A stretch of 64,000 bases of DNA from Streptomyces hoynatensis. Its GTDB lineage: Bacteria; Actinomycetota; Actinomycetes; Streptomycetales; Streptomycetaceae. Of this stretch, positions 16,746 to 25,129 are shown piece after piece; position 1 is the first letter of the stretch; every line of letters begins with the position of its first letter. The position numbers were made by a program, and so were the translations under genes. The DNA lies in the NCBI RefSeq assembly GCF_003626535.1, contig NZ_RBAL01000001.1, positions 372,001 to 436,000 of the forward strand, in the 5' to 3' direction. The notes under the pieces are model-generated. The model was not told where the DNA came from. It saw only the letters and a program-made list of their open reading frames with translations, and ran no database searches.

Positions 16746-17960
16746 TCAGAGGCTCCGACCGGGGCCGTCGGCCCCGGAAAAACCGGGGTGGCGCGCGGCC
16801 GGGGGAGCGGCGGCCCGCAGGTGCTCGACGGCCGTGCGGGCGGCCTCGCCGATCGCCAGATCGATGTCGATGCCGCGGCTGCGCAGCGACTCCGCGGCGG
16901 CGAAGACGGCGATCGCGTACCGGCCGCCGTCCGGGTACTCGACGACCCCCGCCTCCATGTGCAGCCCGGGCAGCGTCCCGGTCTTCGCCGCCAGCCGCAC
17001 CTCGGGCGGGAAGCCGGAGCCGAGGCGGGTCCAGAAAACCTGCCGGGCCATCAGCTCCCGCACGGCGGCGCAGGCCGCGGGCGGCCCGGCCGCGTCCTGC
17101 CAGATCAGCTCCAGGAGCCGGGTGATCTCGCGCGCCGTGCTGGATGTGGTGTGCTCCGGGTCGAAGACGCGCAGGGCGCGCACCTGCTCCGTGGTGAGCG
17201 TCGGATACACCCGCGCGAACTCCCCGCCGTCGCGCGCCCCCACGTCCGCGAGCATCGATTCGAGCAACTGCCGCGGCCCGCCGCGCACCCGCGTCCTGGT
17301 CAGGCCGAGTTCCGCCGTCAGCAGCGGCAGCACGTCCAGTCCGATCCGGCGCAGCAGCACGTCGGCGGCGGTGTTGTCGCTGACCGACATCGCGAAGTAG
17401 GCCAGGTCCCGCAGCGAGAGCTCGGCGTCGTCCGCGCACCCGGCGACGCCCCAGCCGCCGAGCCGGTCCCCGGCCCGCACCCGTATCCGCTCCCGCGGGT
17501 CGAGCCGGCCGGTCGCGGCCTGCCTGGCGAACTCGAGGACCAGCAGGATCTTGAAGATCGAGGCGATCACGACCTGCTCGTCGGCGCGCAGCGCCACCTC
17601 GCCGCCCCGCCCCTCCCGCGGCCCGTCCCCGGCCGCCCCGAGCGGGCGCACATGCAGCCGCCCGGTCACCCCGACCGAGGCAAAGATCCCCTCGACCGCC
17701 TCGACCGCCTCGACCGCCTCGACCGCCTCGACCGCCTCGACCGCCTCGCCCGGCCCTTGGACGCCGTCCGCCGCCGCGCCCGGCCCTTGGGCGCCGTCCG
17801 CCGCCGCGCCACCTGCCTGCGCCCCGTCCGCGGGACGAGCCGTGCCCGCCCCCTCCACCGGGGGAGCCGCGCCCGCCCCGCCGGCCGGGCCCCGGGGGCG
17901 TGCGTTCGGCCCGTTCGCGCCGGGGCCGGCCTCGTTCCTCGCCTCATGTTCGACTGACAC
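16746..17960 (-). CDS. Class A beta-lactamase-like serine hydrolase
   Basis: The catalytic part has all three class A hallmarks: SxxK in ASIFKI, SDN in MSVSDNTA and KTG in LAAKTGTLPG. No signal peptide is seen. Instead about 95 N-terminal residues are Ala/Gly/Pro-rich and include a repeated Ala-Val-Glu tract encoded by a 9-bp tandem repeat. With the longest start only 18 bases separate it from the divergent LysR start, so the true start may lie further in and the low-complexity part may be partly leader. A cytoplasmic or unusually exported serine hydrolase is possible. Activity on beta-lactams is not established. Confidence 0.8.
   Translation of the reverse strand: MSVEHEARNEAGPGANGPNARPRGPAGGAGAAPPVEGAGTARPADGAQAGGAAADGAQGPGAAADGVQGPGEAVEAVEAVEAVEAVEAVEGIFASVGVTGRLHVRPLGAAGDGPREGRGGEVALRADEQVVIASIFKILLVLEFARQAATGRLDPRERIRVRAGDRLGGWGVAGCADDAELSLRDLAYFAMSVSDNTAADVLLRRIGLDVLPLLTAELGLTRTRVRGGPRQLLESMLADVGARDGGEFARVYPTLTTEQVRALRVFDPEHTTSSTAREITRLLELIWQDAAGPPAACAAVRELMARQVFWTRLGSGFPPEVRLAAKTGTLPGLHMEAGVVEYPDGGRYAIAVFAAAESLRSRGIDIDLAIGEAARTAVEHLRAAAPPAARHPGFSGADGPGRSL
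17691..17753. repeat. 9-bp tandem repeat, seven copies
   Basis: Unit ctcgaccgc repeated seven times without change until the edge. On the coding strand of the beta-lactamase-like gene it encodes the Ala-Val-Glu repeat just before the catalytic domain. It is prone to copy-number change without a frameshift. Confidence 0.95.
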
Positions 17961-17978
17961 GGGTCATATCGTCTCCCC

Positions 17979-18947
17979 GTGGACCTTTCTCGCCACCTGC
18001 GGCACTTCCTCGCGGTCGCCGAAGAGCTGCACTTCGGCCGCGCCGCCGAACTGCTCGGCATGGCGCAGCCGCCGCTGAGCCAGTCCGTGCAGCGCCTGGA
18101 GCGCGAGCTGGGGGTCGAACTCTTCGACCGCTCCCGGCGCAGCATCGCGCTCACCGCGGCGGGGCGGGCGCTCGTGGGCGAGGCGCGCGCCCTGCTCGCC
18201 GCCGAGCGGCGACTGCGCACCACGATGGCCGCGGTCCGCGAGGGCACGCACGGCACCCTGCGCGTCGGCGTGCCGCCCGAGGTGCCGGCCACCAGGCTGC
18301 GCGAGGTGCTGCGGCGGCTGGCCGCGCAGGCACCCGGCCTCGACGTGGAACTCCGGGAGCTGACCAGCGCCGAGCAGCTGCGGGCGCTGGCCGACCCGTC
18401 CCCCGCCGCCGGCCTCGACGTGGGACTGGTGCGGCACCCGGTCCCCGAGGGGGCCGGGCTCCGCTTCGGCCCGGCGGTCACCGAGAGCCTCGGCGTGGCC
18501 CTCCCGCGCGCCTCGCCCCTGGCCCGCGGCCCCGCCTGCGCCCTGGCCGACCTGGCGGGCCACGACCTGATCCTCTTCCCGCGCGCGGCGGCCCCCGAGT
18601 TCCACGACCAGGTGCTTGACGCCTGCCGCAGGGGCGGCTTCGAGCCGCCCCGGGTGCGCGAGGCGCGCAACCCGGACTTCCTCCTCGGCCTGGTCATGGC
18701 CGAGCGGGGAGTGGCGCTCGTCACCGAGGAACTCGCCGCGGGCCAGCCCCGCGTGGCCTGGCGGCCGCTCGCCGGGGAGCCGCTGCCGGCGACCCTCTCC
18801 GCGGCCTGGCCCGCCCGCGCCGCCCACCCGGCGGCCGAGCGCTTCGCCGCGCTGGCGGCCGAGGTGCTGTCCGCCGGCCTCGCCCCGGCCGCCCTCGCCG
18901 TTCCCGGTGCCCCACCGCCCTGGTCCGTGGTCTTCGGCAGCAGGTAG
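17979..18947 (+). CDS. LysR family transcriptional regulator
   Basis: A 322-residue LysR-type regulator starting at GTG. The N-terminal winged helix reads LRHFLAVAEELHFGRAAELLGMAQPPLSQ across residues about 6-34, with the recognition helix ending SVQRLERELGVELFDRS. The C-terminal periplasmic-binding-like domain follows (LRVGVPPEVPA onward). It is divergent from the beta-lactamase-like gene with a very short gap. That arrangement recalls regulator/beta-lactamase pairs such as AmpR/AmpC and, in Streptomyces, blaB/blaA. Control of its neighbour is inferred from position. Confidence 0.93.
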   Translation: MDLSRHLRHFLAVAEELHFGRAAELLGMAQPPLSQSVQRLERELGVELFDRSRRSIALTAAGRALVGEARALLAAERRLRTTMAAVREGTHGTLRVGVPPEVPATRLREVLRRLAAQAPGLDVELRELTSAEQLRALADPSPAAGLDVGLVRHPVPEGAGLRFGPAVTESLGVALPRASPLARGPACALADLAGHDLILFPRAAAPEFHDQVLDACRRGGFEPPRVREARNPDFLLGLVMAERGVALVTEELAAGQPRVAWRPLAGEPLPATLSAAWPARAAHPAAERFAALAAEVLSAGLAPAALAVPGAPPPWSVVFGSR

Positions 18948-19021
18948 ACCCGCCGGAACGGCCGACCGCCGCCGACCCACGCCCCTGGAAGCGGCCTCCG
19001 GCGAGCGGTCCGGCCCGGTGA

Positions 19022-19062
19022 GCGGGGCGGCCGGAGCGGGCTGAGCGGCGGAGCCGCCCCGC
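19022..19062. terminator. Inverted repeat between convergent genes
   Basis: Nine-base arms gcggggcgg and ccgccccgc with a 23-base loop, between the LysR stop and the acetyltransferase stop. Confidence 0.4.
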
Positions 19063-19100
19063 GCCGGGAGGGCAGGGGCGCGGGGGCCGGGGGCGTCCGG

Positions 19101-19766
19101 TCAGTCCGCGGGCTCCTCGTCGTGCAGCACGCACTGGTGCAGTTCGTGATCGCGCCAGGCGCCGTCGATGTGCAGGTAGGCGCGGGCGGTCCCGATGCGC
19201 TCGAAACCGCACCGGGCCAGGACCTGCAACGAGGCCGCGTTGTACGGCAGTACGCTCGCCTCGATCCGGTGCAGGGAGAGGCTCTCGCGGGCGAACCGGC
19301 ACACCTGCCGCACCGCGGCGGTGGCCAGGCCCCGGCCGGTGTGGGAGGCCGCCACCCAGTAGCCGAGGCTGGCGCTGCGGAACGGGCCGCGCACGAGCTG
19401 GGAGAGCGTCACCGCGCCGACCACCCGGCCGGCGCCTCCTTCCGCGCCACCCTCCGCCCCGCTCCCCGTGCCACCCTCCGCGCCGCCCCGCGCGCCGTCC
19501 TCCGCGCCGCCGGCCTCCCCCGGGCGCTCCTCGGCCAGCACCCAGGGGACGAGTTGGCCGGCCTCGAACTGCCGCAGCCGCTCCCTCAGCCTGGCCTCCT
19601 GCCCCGCGGGAGTGAAGAACCCGGCGTCCCGCCTCGGCTCCCAGCGCCGCAGGTGTTCCCAACTGGCCCGGTACGCCTCGGCCAGGGCCGGTGCGTCGGC
19701 GAGGCGGGCCTGCCGCAGGACGAGGCGGGGCGGGCCGGGGGACAGGGTGAAGGGCTCCACGTGCAC
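19101..19766 (-). CDS. GNAT family acetyltransferase (RimJ/RimL-like)
   Basis: A 221-residue N-acetyltransferase of the RimJ/RimL type. The acetyl-CoA loop is in SHTGRGLATAAVRQVC, followed by the family pattern LHRIEASVLPYNAASLQVLARCGFE (residues about 165-190). A Gly/Ala/Glu repeat of roughly 30 residues (near 83-112) is inserted before the core strands and is unusual for the family. Family members acetylate ribosomal protein N-termini or small amines; no specific substrate is indicated. Starts at GTG 19766 or, six bases later, GTG 19760. Confidence 0.9.
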   Translation of the reverse strand: MHVEPFTLSPGPPRLVLRQARLADAPALAEAYRASWEHLRRWEPRRDAGFFTPAGQEARLRERLRQFEAGQLVPWVLAEERPGEAGGAEDGARGGAEGGTGSGAEGGAEGGAGRVVGAVTLSQLVRGPFRSASLGYWVAASHTGRGLATAAVRQVCRFARESLSLHRIEASVLPYNAASLQVLARCGFERIGTARAYLHIDGAWRDHELHQCVLHDEEPAD

Positions 19767-19886
19767 GAGCCCGCAGTCTAGGAACGGACCGGTGGCGGGC
19801 CCGCAGGGGGGCGGTGCGGGAACAGGCCGGGAGGGGCCCCGCGGCGCGGCGGGCCCGGCGGGGTGGCCGGCCGCGGCGCCGCTCCG

Positions 19887-20255
19887 CTACCCCGCCTTGT
19901 GCCTGCTGACCTCGGCGAGATACTCGGCGATCGCGTCCCGGTTGCGGGTCAGGCACCTGATGCGGTCGGTCATCCGGTTCAGCTCCTGCTCCAGGGTGGC
20001 GAGCATCTCCGGGGTGGCGTCCCTGAAGTGGATGACCCGCGGCTTGTCCAGGCAGGGCAGGATCTGCCGGATGATGCGAGTCGGCAGCCCGGCGTCGAGC
20101 AGTCCCCTGATCTGCAGGACGCGGTCGACGGTGTTCTCGTCGTACGCGCGGTAGCCGTTCGCGGAGCGGCCCGGGGCGATCAGACCCTGCTCCTCGTAGT
20201 AGCGCAGCAGCCGGCGGGGTGTCCCCGTGCGCTCGGAAAGCTCGCCGATCCGCAT
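19887..20255 (-). CDS. MerR family transcriptional regulator
   Basis: A compact 122-residue MerR protein. The start MRIGELSERTG (20255) is the standard family beginning and follows an AGGTGG-type ribosome site, so longer upstream frames are rejected. The HTH is followed by RRLLRYYEEQGLIAPGR and a helical dimerisation part. No metal-binding cysteine cluster is visible, so a small hydrophobic drug or redox ligand is likelier than a metal (inference). It is divergent from the MFS transporter, with a MerR-type dyad between them, and is the probable regulator of that transporter. Confidence 0.93.
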   Translation of the reverse strand: MRIGELSERTGTPRRLLRYYEEQGLIAPGRSANGYRAYDENTVDRVLQIRGLLDAGLPTRIIRQILPCLDKPRVIHFRDATPEMLATLEQELNRMTDRIRCLTRNRDAIAEYLAEVSRHKAG

Positions 20256-20280
20256 GTGTTCCACCTCACAAAGGTCCGGA

Positions 20281-20315
20281 TTGACCTTCACATCAATGTG
20301 ACGGTTCGAGCATAC
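20281..20315 (+). promoter_or_regulatory. MerR-type promoter for the MFS gene
   Basis: A -35 box TTGACC at 20281 is followed by the dyad tcacat-ca-atgtga (20288-20301), placed as in classical MerR promoters with a long spacer. A -10-like gagcat/gcatac lies near 20308-20315. The MFS ATG is at 20321, so the transcript would be leaderless or nearly so. Confidence 0.7.
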
Positions 20316-20320
20316 GGGCC

Positions 20321-21643
20321 ATGGCTCAGGACACCACCCGCCCCCGCCCCCAACGGCCCGCCGATCCCGCCCCGAAGGCCCCCGCCCCCGCCCCCGACCC
20401 CGGCTCGCGTCCCGGCCCCGGCTCGGGCCCCCGGCGCGACTCGCCACCCGACTCCCCACCCGGCTCGCGCCCGGCCGGGCGGCTGCCGATGGCCGCGCTG
20501 CTCGCGCTCGCCACGGCCGTCTTCCTCACCAGCCTGACCGAGACGCTGCCCGCGGGCGTACTCCCCGCCATGAGCGAGGACCTGGGCGTGGGGGAGCCGG
20601 CGATGGGGCAGTCGGTGACGATCTACGCGCTCGGCACCGCGCTCACCGCCATCCCGCTGTCCGCCGTCACCGCGGGCCTGCGCCGCAAGCGGCTGCTGCT
20701 CGCGACGATGGCCGGCTTCGCCCTCGCCAACACCGTCACCGCCGCCTCACCGGACTACGCCCTGACCATGGCGGCGAGGTTCCTCGCCGGGGTGGCGGCC
20801 GGACTCGCCTGGGCGCTGCTCGCCGGATACGCCCGCAGGATGGCGCCCCCACAACTCCAGGGCCAGGCAATCGCCCTCGTCATGACGGGCATTCCCGTCG
20901 CGCTGTCGCTCGGCGTGCCGGCCGGCACCTTCCTCGGCGGCACCCTGGGCTGGCGGACGGCCTTCGCCCTCATGACGGCGCTCACCCTGGCGCTGCTCGC
21001 ATGGATCGTGGCCCTCGTGCCGGACTTCCCCGGGCAGCCGGCGCGGGAACGAGCCCCGATCCTGCGGGCCGCGGCCGTACCCGGCGTGGCGCCGGTGCTG
21101 CTCGTCACGCTGGTCTTCGTCCTGGCCCACACCCTCCTCTACACCTACATCGCCACCTTCCTCGATCACCTCGGCATGGAGGACGCCACCGACCTGGTGC
21201 TCCTCGTCTTCGGCGCCGCCTCGATGCTGAGCATCTGGATCACCGGCGCCACGATCGACCGCCGGCTGCGCGCGCTCACCCTCGCCGCCACCCTGCTGGT
21301 CGCCGTCGCGGCGGCCCTCCTCGCGGCCTCATCGGGCCACCACCCGCTGGTCTACGTGGCGGCGGCACTGTGGGGCCTGGGGTGGGGCGGGGTGCCCACC
21401 CTGCTGCAGACCGCCGCGGCCGACGCGGGCGGAAAGGCGGCGGACGCCGCGCAGGCGATGCTCGTCACCCTGTGGAATGCGGCCATGGCGGGTGGCGGCG
21501 TCGTGGGCGGCCTGCTCCTGGACGGTCTCGGCGCCGCCTCCTTCCCCTGGAGCGTGCTCGGACTGCTCGCGCCCGTGCTCGCGATGGTCCTCGGGGCCCG
21601 CGCGCACGGCTTCCCGGCGAACCGGCCGGGAAGCCCGGGCTGA
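20321..21643 (+). CDS. MFS transporter, drug-efflux type
   Basis: A 440-residue major facilitator protein. About 45 Pro/Asp/Arg-rich residues precede twelve predicted membrane helices, starting at MAALLALATAVFLTSLTETLP. The loop between helices 2 and 3 carries basic residues (GLRRKRLLL). Size and layout fit the DHA1 arabinose/chloramphenicol efflux group. No ribosome site is visible before ATG 20321, which agrees with leaderless expression from the MerR-type promoter directly upstream. The transported compound is unknown; a toxic compound sensed by the divergent MerR protein is the simplest reading. Confidence 0.92.
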   Translation: MAQDTTRPRPQRPADPAPKAPAPAPDPGSRPGPGSGPRRDSPPDSPPGSRPAGRLPMAALLALATAVFLTSLTETLPAGVLPAMSEDLGVGEPAMGQSVTIYALGTALTAIPLSAVTAGLRRKRLLLATMAGFALANTVTAASPDYALTMAARFLAGVAAGLAWALLAGYARRMAPPQLQGQAIALVMTGIPVALSLGVPAGTFLGGTLGWRTAFALMTALTLALLAWIVALVPDFPGQPARERAPILRAAAVPGVAPVLLVTLVFVLAHTLLYTYIATFLDHLGMEDATDLVLLVFGAASMLSIWITGATIDRRLRALTLAATLLVAVAAALLAASSGHHPLVYVAAALWGLGWGGVPTLLQTAAADAGGKAADAAQAMLVTLWNAAMAGGGVVGGLLLDGLGAASFPWSVLGLLAPVLAMVLGARAHGFPANRPGSPG

Positions 21644-21769
21644 GTGCGGCGCGGGCGGAAGGCGGGGGCGCACCCGTCCTCGCCCCCGCGCCCCGCTGTC
21701 CCCTCGTCGCTTCCCGCCTGCCGTCCTCCTCCTTCTCCCTTCCTTCCGATGTGGGGTTAGGCTGCGCGG

Positions 21770-22624
21770 ATGCGGACACGTGTGACGGAGAGCGACCTGG
21801 ACCTCGGCGACGGGCGAAGGCTGCACGTCTACGACACGGTCACGGACGGCGCCGAGGACTCCCTCCCGGTCTTCTGGCACCACGGAACCCCCAACCTCGG
21901 CGCCCCGCCACGGCCGCTGTTCGCCGCGGCCGAACGCCTCGGCCTGCGGTGGGTGTCCTACGACCGGCCCGGCTACGGCGGCTCGACGCCCGCTCCCGGA
22001 CGGGACATCGCCTCCGCCGCCCGGTACACGTCCGCCGTCGCGGACGCGCTCGGCATTCGGCGCTTCGCCGCCGTGGGCCACTCCGGCGGCGGCCCGCACG
22101 CCCTGGCCTGCGCGGCGCTGCTGCCCGACCGGGTCGTCGGCGCGGTCAGCGCCGCCGGGATGGCGCCCCTCGGCGCCGAAGGGCTGGACTGGTTCGCCGA
22201 CATGGCCGCCTCCGGCGTGGCCTCGCTGCGCGCCGCAGCCCGCGGGCGGGAGGAGAAGGAGCGGCACGAGGCCTCGGACATCGTCTACGACCCCGAATTC
22301 ACCCCCGCGGACGAGGCGGCCCTCTCCGGCGCCTGGTCGTGGTTCGGGGAGGTCGTCGGCCCGGCCAAGGACCAGGGACCCGGCGGCCTGATAGACGACG
22401 ACCTCTCCTACGTCACTCCCTGGGGCTTCGACCCGGCCCTCATCACCGTCCCCCTCCTCCTTCTCCACGGCGGCCGCGACCGCGTCATCCCGCCTGCCCA
22501 CGCCCGGTGGCTGACGGCGCACTGCCCCACGGCCGAACTGCGCCTCGCCCCAGACGAGGGACACATCTCCGTCCTCAACGCGGCCGAGGACGCCCTCGCC
22601 TGGCTGGCGGCCAGACCCCGCTGA
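21770..22624 (+). CDS. Alpha/beta hydrolase
   Basis: A 284-residue alpha/beta hydrolase. The oxyanion segment is FWHHGTPN, the nucleophile elbow is VGHSGGGP, and the C-terminal acid and base lie in HGGRDRVIPPAHA and DEGHISVL. This arrangement fits the proline-iminopeptidase and haloperoxidase-like group, so ester, amide or peptide bonds are possible targets. It stands alone after the MFS gene with a 126-base gap and no clear operon partner. No signal peptide is visible. Confidence 0.92.
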   Translation: MRTRVTESDLDLGDGRRLHVYDTVTDGAEDSLPVFWHHGTPNLGAPPRPLFAAAERLGLRWVSYDRPGYGGSTPAPGRDIASAARYTSAVADALGIRRFAAVGHSGGGPHALACAALLPDRVVGAVSAAGMAPLGAEGLDWFADMAASGVASLRAAARGREEKERHEASDIVYDPEFTPADEAALSGAWSWFGEVVGPAKDQGPGGLIDDDLSYVTPWGFDPALITVPLLLLHGGRDRVIPPAHARWLTAHCPTAELRLAPDEGHISVLNAAEDALAWLAARPR

Positions 22625-23064
22625 ACCTGTCCGCCGCGGCACCGCCCCCGGCCCTCTCCGCCGGCCATCGACTCCACCCCTCTCGACGCCTCAGGACCCT
22701 TCTCGGCCCTCTCGGCCCTGCTCGATCCTTCTCGCCCCTTCTCGGCGAGCCCTCACCTCTCCATACTCACCGCCCCGCACCGGCCCCCGCGACCCTCCAA
22801 AGTCGCTTCCCGCACATCCCAAAGTCGGAATCCGCCCCCGGCGGGCGGCGCGTGTCGATGGGGGGAGTGGGCGGGGGACGGGTTTGGAATGGGGCCTGTG
22901 GGCCGGACGAGCAAGATGGATCGGATGAGCAGAACGAGCCGGACGAGCAAGACAGGTCGGATGAGCAGGACGAGCCGGATGAGCGGGACGAGCAGGACGA
23001 GCAAGGCGGGCCGGATGGAGGAGGGCGCGAGCAGGGTGCGGTGGCGGAAGCAGGGGAGAGCCAG
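22625..23064. other. Interval with repeats before the second hydrolase
   Basis: This stretch has T/C-rich ttctcgg/cctctcgg repeats (22680-22750) and the 18-bp repeats at 22906-23013. The latter are open in the same frame as the following hydrolase, from ATG 22858. No separate gene is credible. Confidence 0.55.
22906..23013. repeat. 18-bp tandem repeat, six degenerate copies
   Basis: Six contiguous 18-base units alternate gacgagca and gatgagca beginnings. In the frame of the downstream hydrolase they encode an Asp-Glu-Gln-rich tract, and no stop separates the two. It is either a leader repeat or an acidic N-terminal extension of the hydrolase. Confidence 0.85.
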
Positions 23065-23970
23065 ATGGTGACGAGCGAAGCGGCGCCGGGCGGCGGCGTG
23101 CCGCGGAGCCGGGAGCGGATGACCGAGGTCAACGGCGTGCGGCTGTGCCTGCAGACCTTCGGCAGGCCGTCCGATCCCGCGCTCCTGCTGCTGGGAGGCG
23201 CCTCCAGCTCGATGGACTGGTGGGAGGAGGAGTTCTGCGAGCGGCTCGCCGCGGGCCCGCGGTTCGTCGTCAGGTTCGACTACCGCGACACCGGCCGTTC
23301 GGTCAGTTACCAGGCCGGTGCCCCGCCGTACACGGGCCCCGACCTCGCGGCCGACGCCCTCGGCCTGCTCGACGCCCTCGGCCTGGACCGCGCCCACCTC
23401 GTCGGCGTCTCCATGGGCGGCGCCATCGCGCAGGGCCTCGCCCTCGACCACCCCGGGCGCGTCGCCACGCTCACGCTGATCGCCACCACCGCCCTGGGCC
23501 CCCTCGACGTCGAGCTGCCGCCCATGGCCGACCGGCTGCGCGCGGTGCTCGACGCCCCCGCGCCCCAGCCGGACTGGTCCGACCGGGAGGCGGTGATCAC
23601 CTACCTGGTCGAGGGCCAGCGGCCGTTCGCCGGCTCGCTCCCCTTCGAGGAGGAGCGGCTGCGCGCCCTCGCCGCCCGGGTCTTCGACCGCAGCACCGAC
23701 ATCGCCGCCAGCATGACCAACCACTGGCTGCTCGACGGCGGCGACACCTCCCACTACGCGGTGGGGGAGATCGCCGCCCCCACGCTGATCCTGCACGGCA
23801 CCGAGGACCCCCTCTTCCGCTTTCCGCACGCCGAGGCGCTGGCGGCCGCGATTCCCGGCGCTCGCCTGATCCCGCTGGAGGGCGTCGGCCACCAGACGCC
23901 CCCGCACGCGGCCTGGCCCATCGCGATTCCGGCCATCCTCCGGCACACCGCGCGCCGGGAGCGGGAGTAG
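23065..23970 (+). CDS. Alpha/beta hydrolase (esterase/lactonase-like)
   Basis: A 301-residue alpha/beta hydrolase starting at ATG 23065 after GGGGAG. An upstream in-frame ATG at 22858 would add 69 residues including the acidic repeat, but has no ribosome site. Motifs: LLLGGASSS, a FDYRDTGRS strand, nucleophile elbow VGVSMGGA, acid in LHGTEDPLF and His in EGVGHQTPP. The FDxRDTGRS pattern is common in small esterases and in RdmC/DnrP-like methylesterases of polyketide clusters, though no such cluster is present here. Substrate unknown. Confidence 0.92.
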   Translation: MVTSEAAPGGGVPRSRERMTEVNGVRLCLQTFGRPSDPALLLLGGASSSMDWWEEEFCERLAAGPRFVVRFDYRDTGRSVSYQAGAPPYTGPDLAADALGLLDALGLDRAHLVGVSMGGAIAQGLALDHPGRVATLTLIATTALGPLDVELPPMADRLRAVLDAPAPQPDWSDREAVITYLVEGQRPFAGSLPFEEERLRALAARVFDRSTDIAASMTNHWLLDGGDTSHYAVGEIAAPTLILHGTEDPLFRFPHAEALAAAIPGARLIPLEGVGHQTPPHAAWPIAIPAILRHTARRERE

Positions 23971-23994
23971 GCGCGAGCGGGGCGCACGGACGGT

Positions 23995-24115
23995 CCCGAC
24001 GCGCCCGCGGCCCGCGCCCGGCGCGAACCCCCGGCCCGCGCCCGGCACCAGCCCCCGACTCGCGCCCGGCGCGAACTCCGGACCCGCCCGCGGCCCGCGC
24101 CCGGCGCGAAAGGCC
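23995..24115. repeat. Degenerate G+C-rich repeats after the hydrolase
   Basis: At least four copies of cgcgcccggcgcgaa or close variants lie in the gap between the hydrolase stop and the convergent lipoprotein stop. They can pair with one another and may act as a bidirectional terminator. Confidence 0.6.
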
Positions 24116-24152
24116 GCCGCCCGCCGACGGCAGGCGGCCCCGGCCCCGGCCG

Positions 24153-24818
24153 CTACGCCCCGGAGGCCGCGCCGATTTCGAGGTGTTCCCTCGCCAGGCG
24201 GGTCAGCTCGGACTCGGAGGACTCGCCGCGGAAGGAGGTGAGGACCAGGGCCTGGTGGTCCTGCGCCGTGGGGGCGTCGAGGGTGATCAGCACCGCCGGT
24301 TCGCCGAAGTCCCGGCAGCTGTTGGTGCACTCCGTGTAGGTCTGGGTGAACGCGAGGGCCTGGCCAAGCGCGGTGTCGACGACGGAGGTGGCCACCGGCC
24401 CCTGGGGGACGTCCCCGGCCGAACGGAAGGCGGCGTGGCGGCCGTTGATCGGGCTCTCGTTGGTCTCGGCGTCGATCGGGCAGGCGAGGTCCAGCGAGTA
24501 GAGGGTGAACAGGGTGGTGGCGTCTGCTTCCTCCTCGGGACGGTCGAGGACGTGCCAGGCCACCGCGTCGCAGCCCGTCTCGGGCCCCGGCGCGCCTCCC
24601 TCCCTCACCTGCCACTGTGCGGGCAGCTCGATGCGGAAGGTGGGCAGCGGTCCGCCGCCGAGATGGTGCCAGGCGGTCTCGCTCCCGTCCGCGTCCCACC
24701 GGCCGTGGCGCTCCCCGGGGCGGCCGCCGTCCTCGCACCCGGAGGCCGCGAGCGCGCAGCACGCGGCGAGGCCCGCCGCCCGGGCCAGGATTGCCGCCCG
24801 GCTTCGCCTGATGTGCAT
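24153..24818 (-). CDS. Lipoprotein of unknown function
   Basis: A 221-residue protein with an N-terminal basic MHIRRSR, a hydrophobic stretch and the lipobox ALAASGC, so it is probably anchored to the outer face of the membrane. Three further cysteine pairs (for example in ETGCDAV, LACPID, TECTNSCRDFG) suggest disulfides. The start at 24818 is chosen because longer frames add only low-complexity sequence. The pattern of beta strands with a final helix LTRLAREHLEIG recalls streptomycete lipoproteins of the LpqN/DUF type, but no family can be named with confidence. Confidence 0.8.
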   Translation of the reverse strand: MHIRRSRAAILARAAGLAACCALAASGCEDGGRPGERHGRWDADGSETAWHHLGGGPLPTFRIELPAQWQVREGGAPGPETGCDAVAWHVLDRPEEEADATTLFTLYSLDLACPIDAETNESPINGRHAAFRSAGDVPQGPVATSVVDTALGQALAFTQTYTECTNSCRDFGEPAVLITLDAPTAQDHQALVLTSFRGESSESELTRLAREHLEIGAASGA

Positions 24819-25129
24819 CGTCGCCCCCCTCTTCTCTCCCGCCCCCGGCGCCGCCCCGGCGCCCCACGCTGCGCCCGCCCCGGGCCCGCCCCAAGCCCGG
24901 CGCCGGCCCGCCGCGCCCGCCCGCCGCGGCCCTTCCCCGAACGGTGCCGCGCCCCACGGCCGTTCCCGGCGCAGACCGCGTCGCCCGCACAGGACGCCGT
25001 GGCCGCCGGGTCCGGTTCCCGCGGCGGCGCACGCCCGCAACGGGGCCGAAAGAGGCGACCCGGCCCGCGCGTAGGGGCCACGCCACCAGGGAAGTTGTCA
25101 GGTCCATGCTCTATTTGGAGGAGGCCGTC
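24819..25129. other. Divergent interval, no gene seen
   Basis: The 311 bases between the divergent lipoprotein and protease starts are uniformly G+C-rich. Nothing is recognisable beyond the protease ribosome site near 25117-25123 and a possible -35-like TTGTCA at 25095. Confidence 0.5.

Noticed and set aside
24153..25040. Longer version of the lipoprotein gene
   Set aside because: The extra N-terminal residues would bury the signal peptide and lipobox inside the protein.
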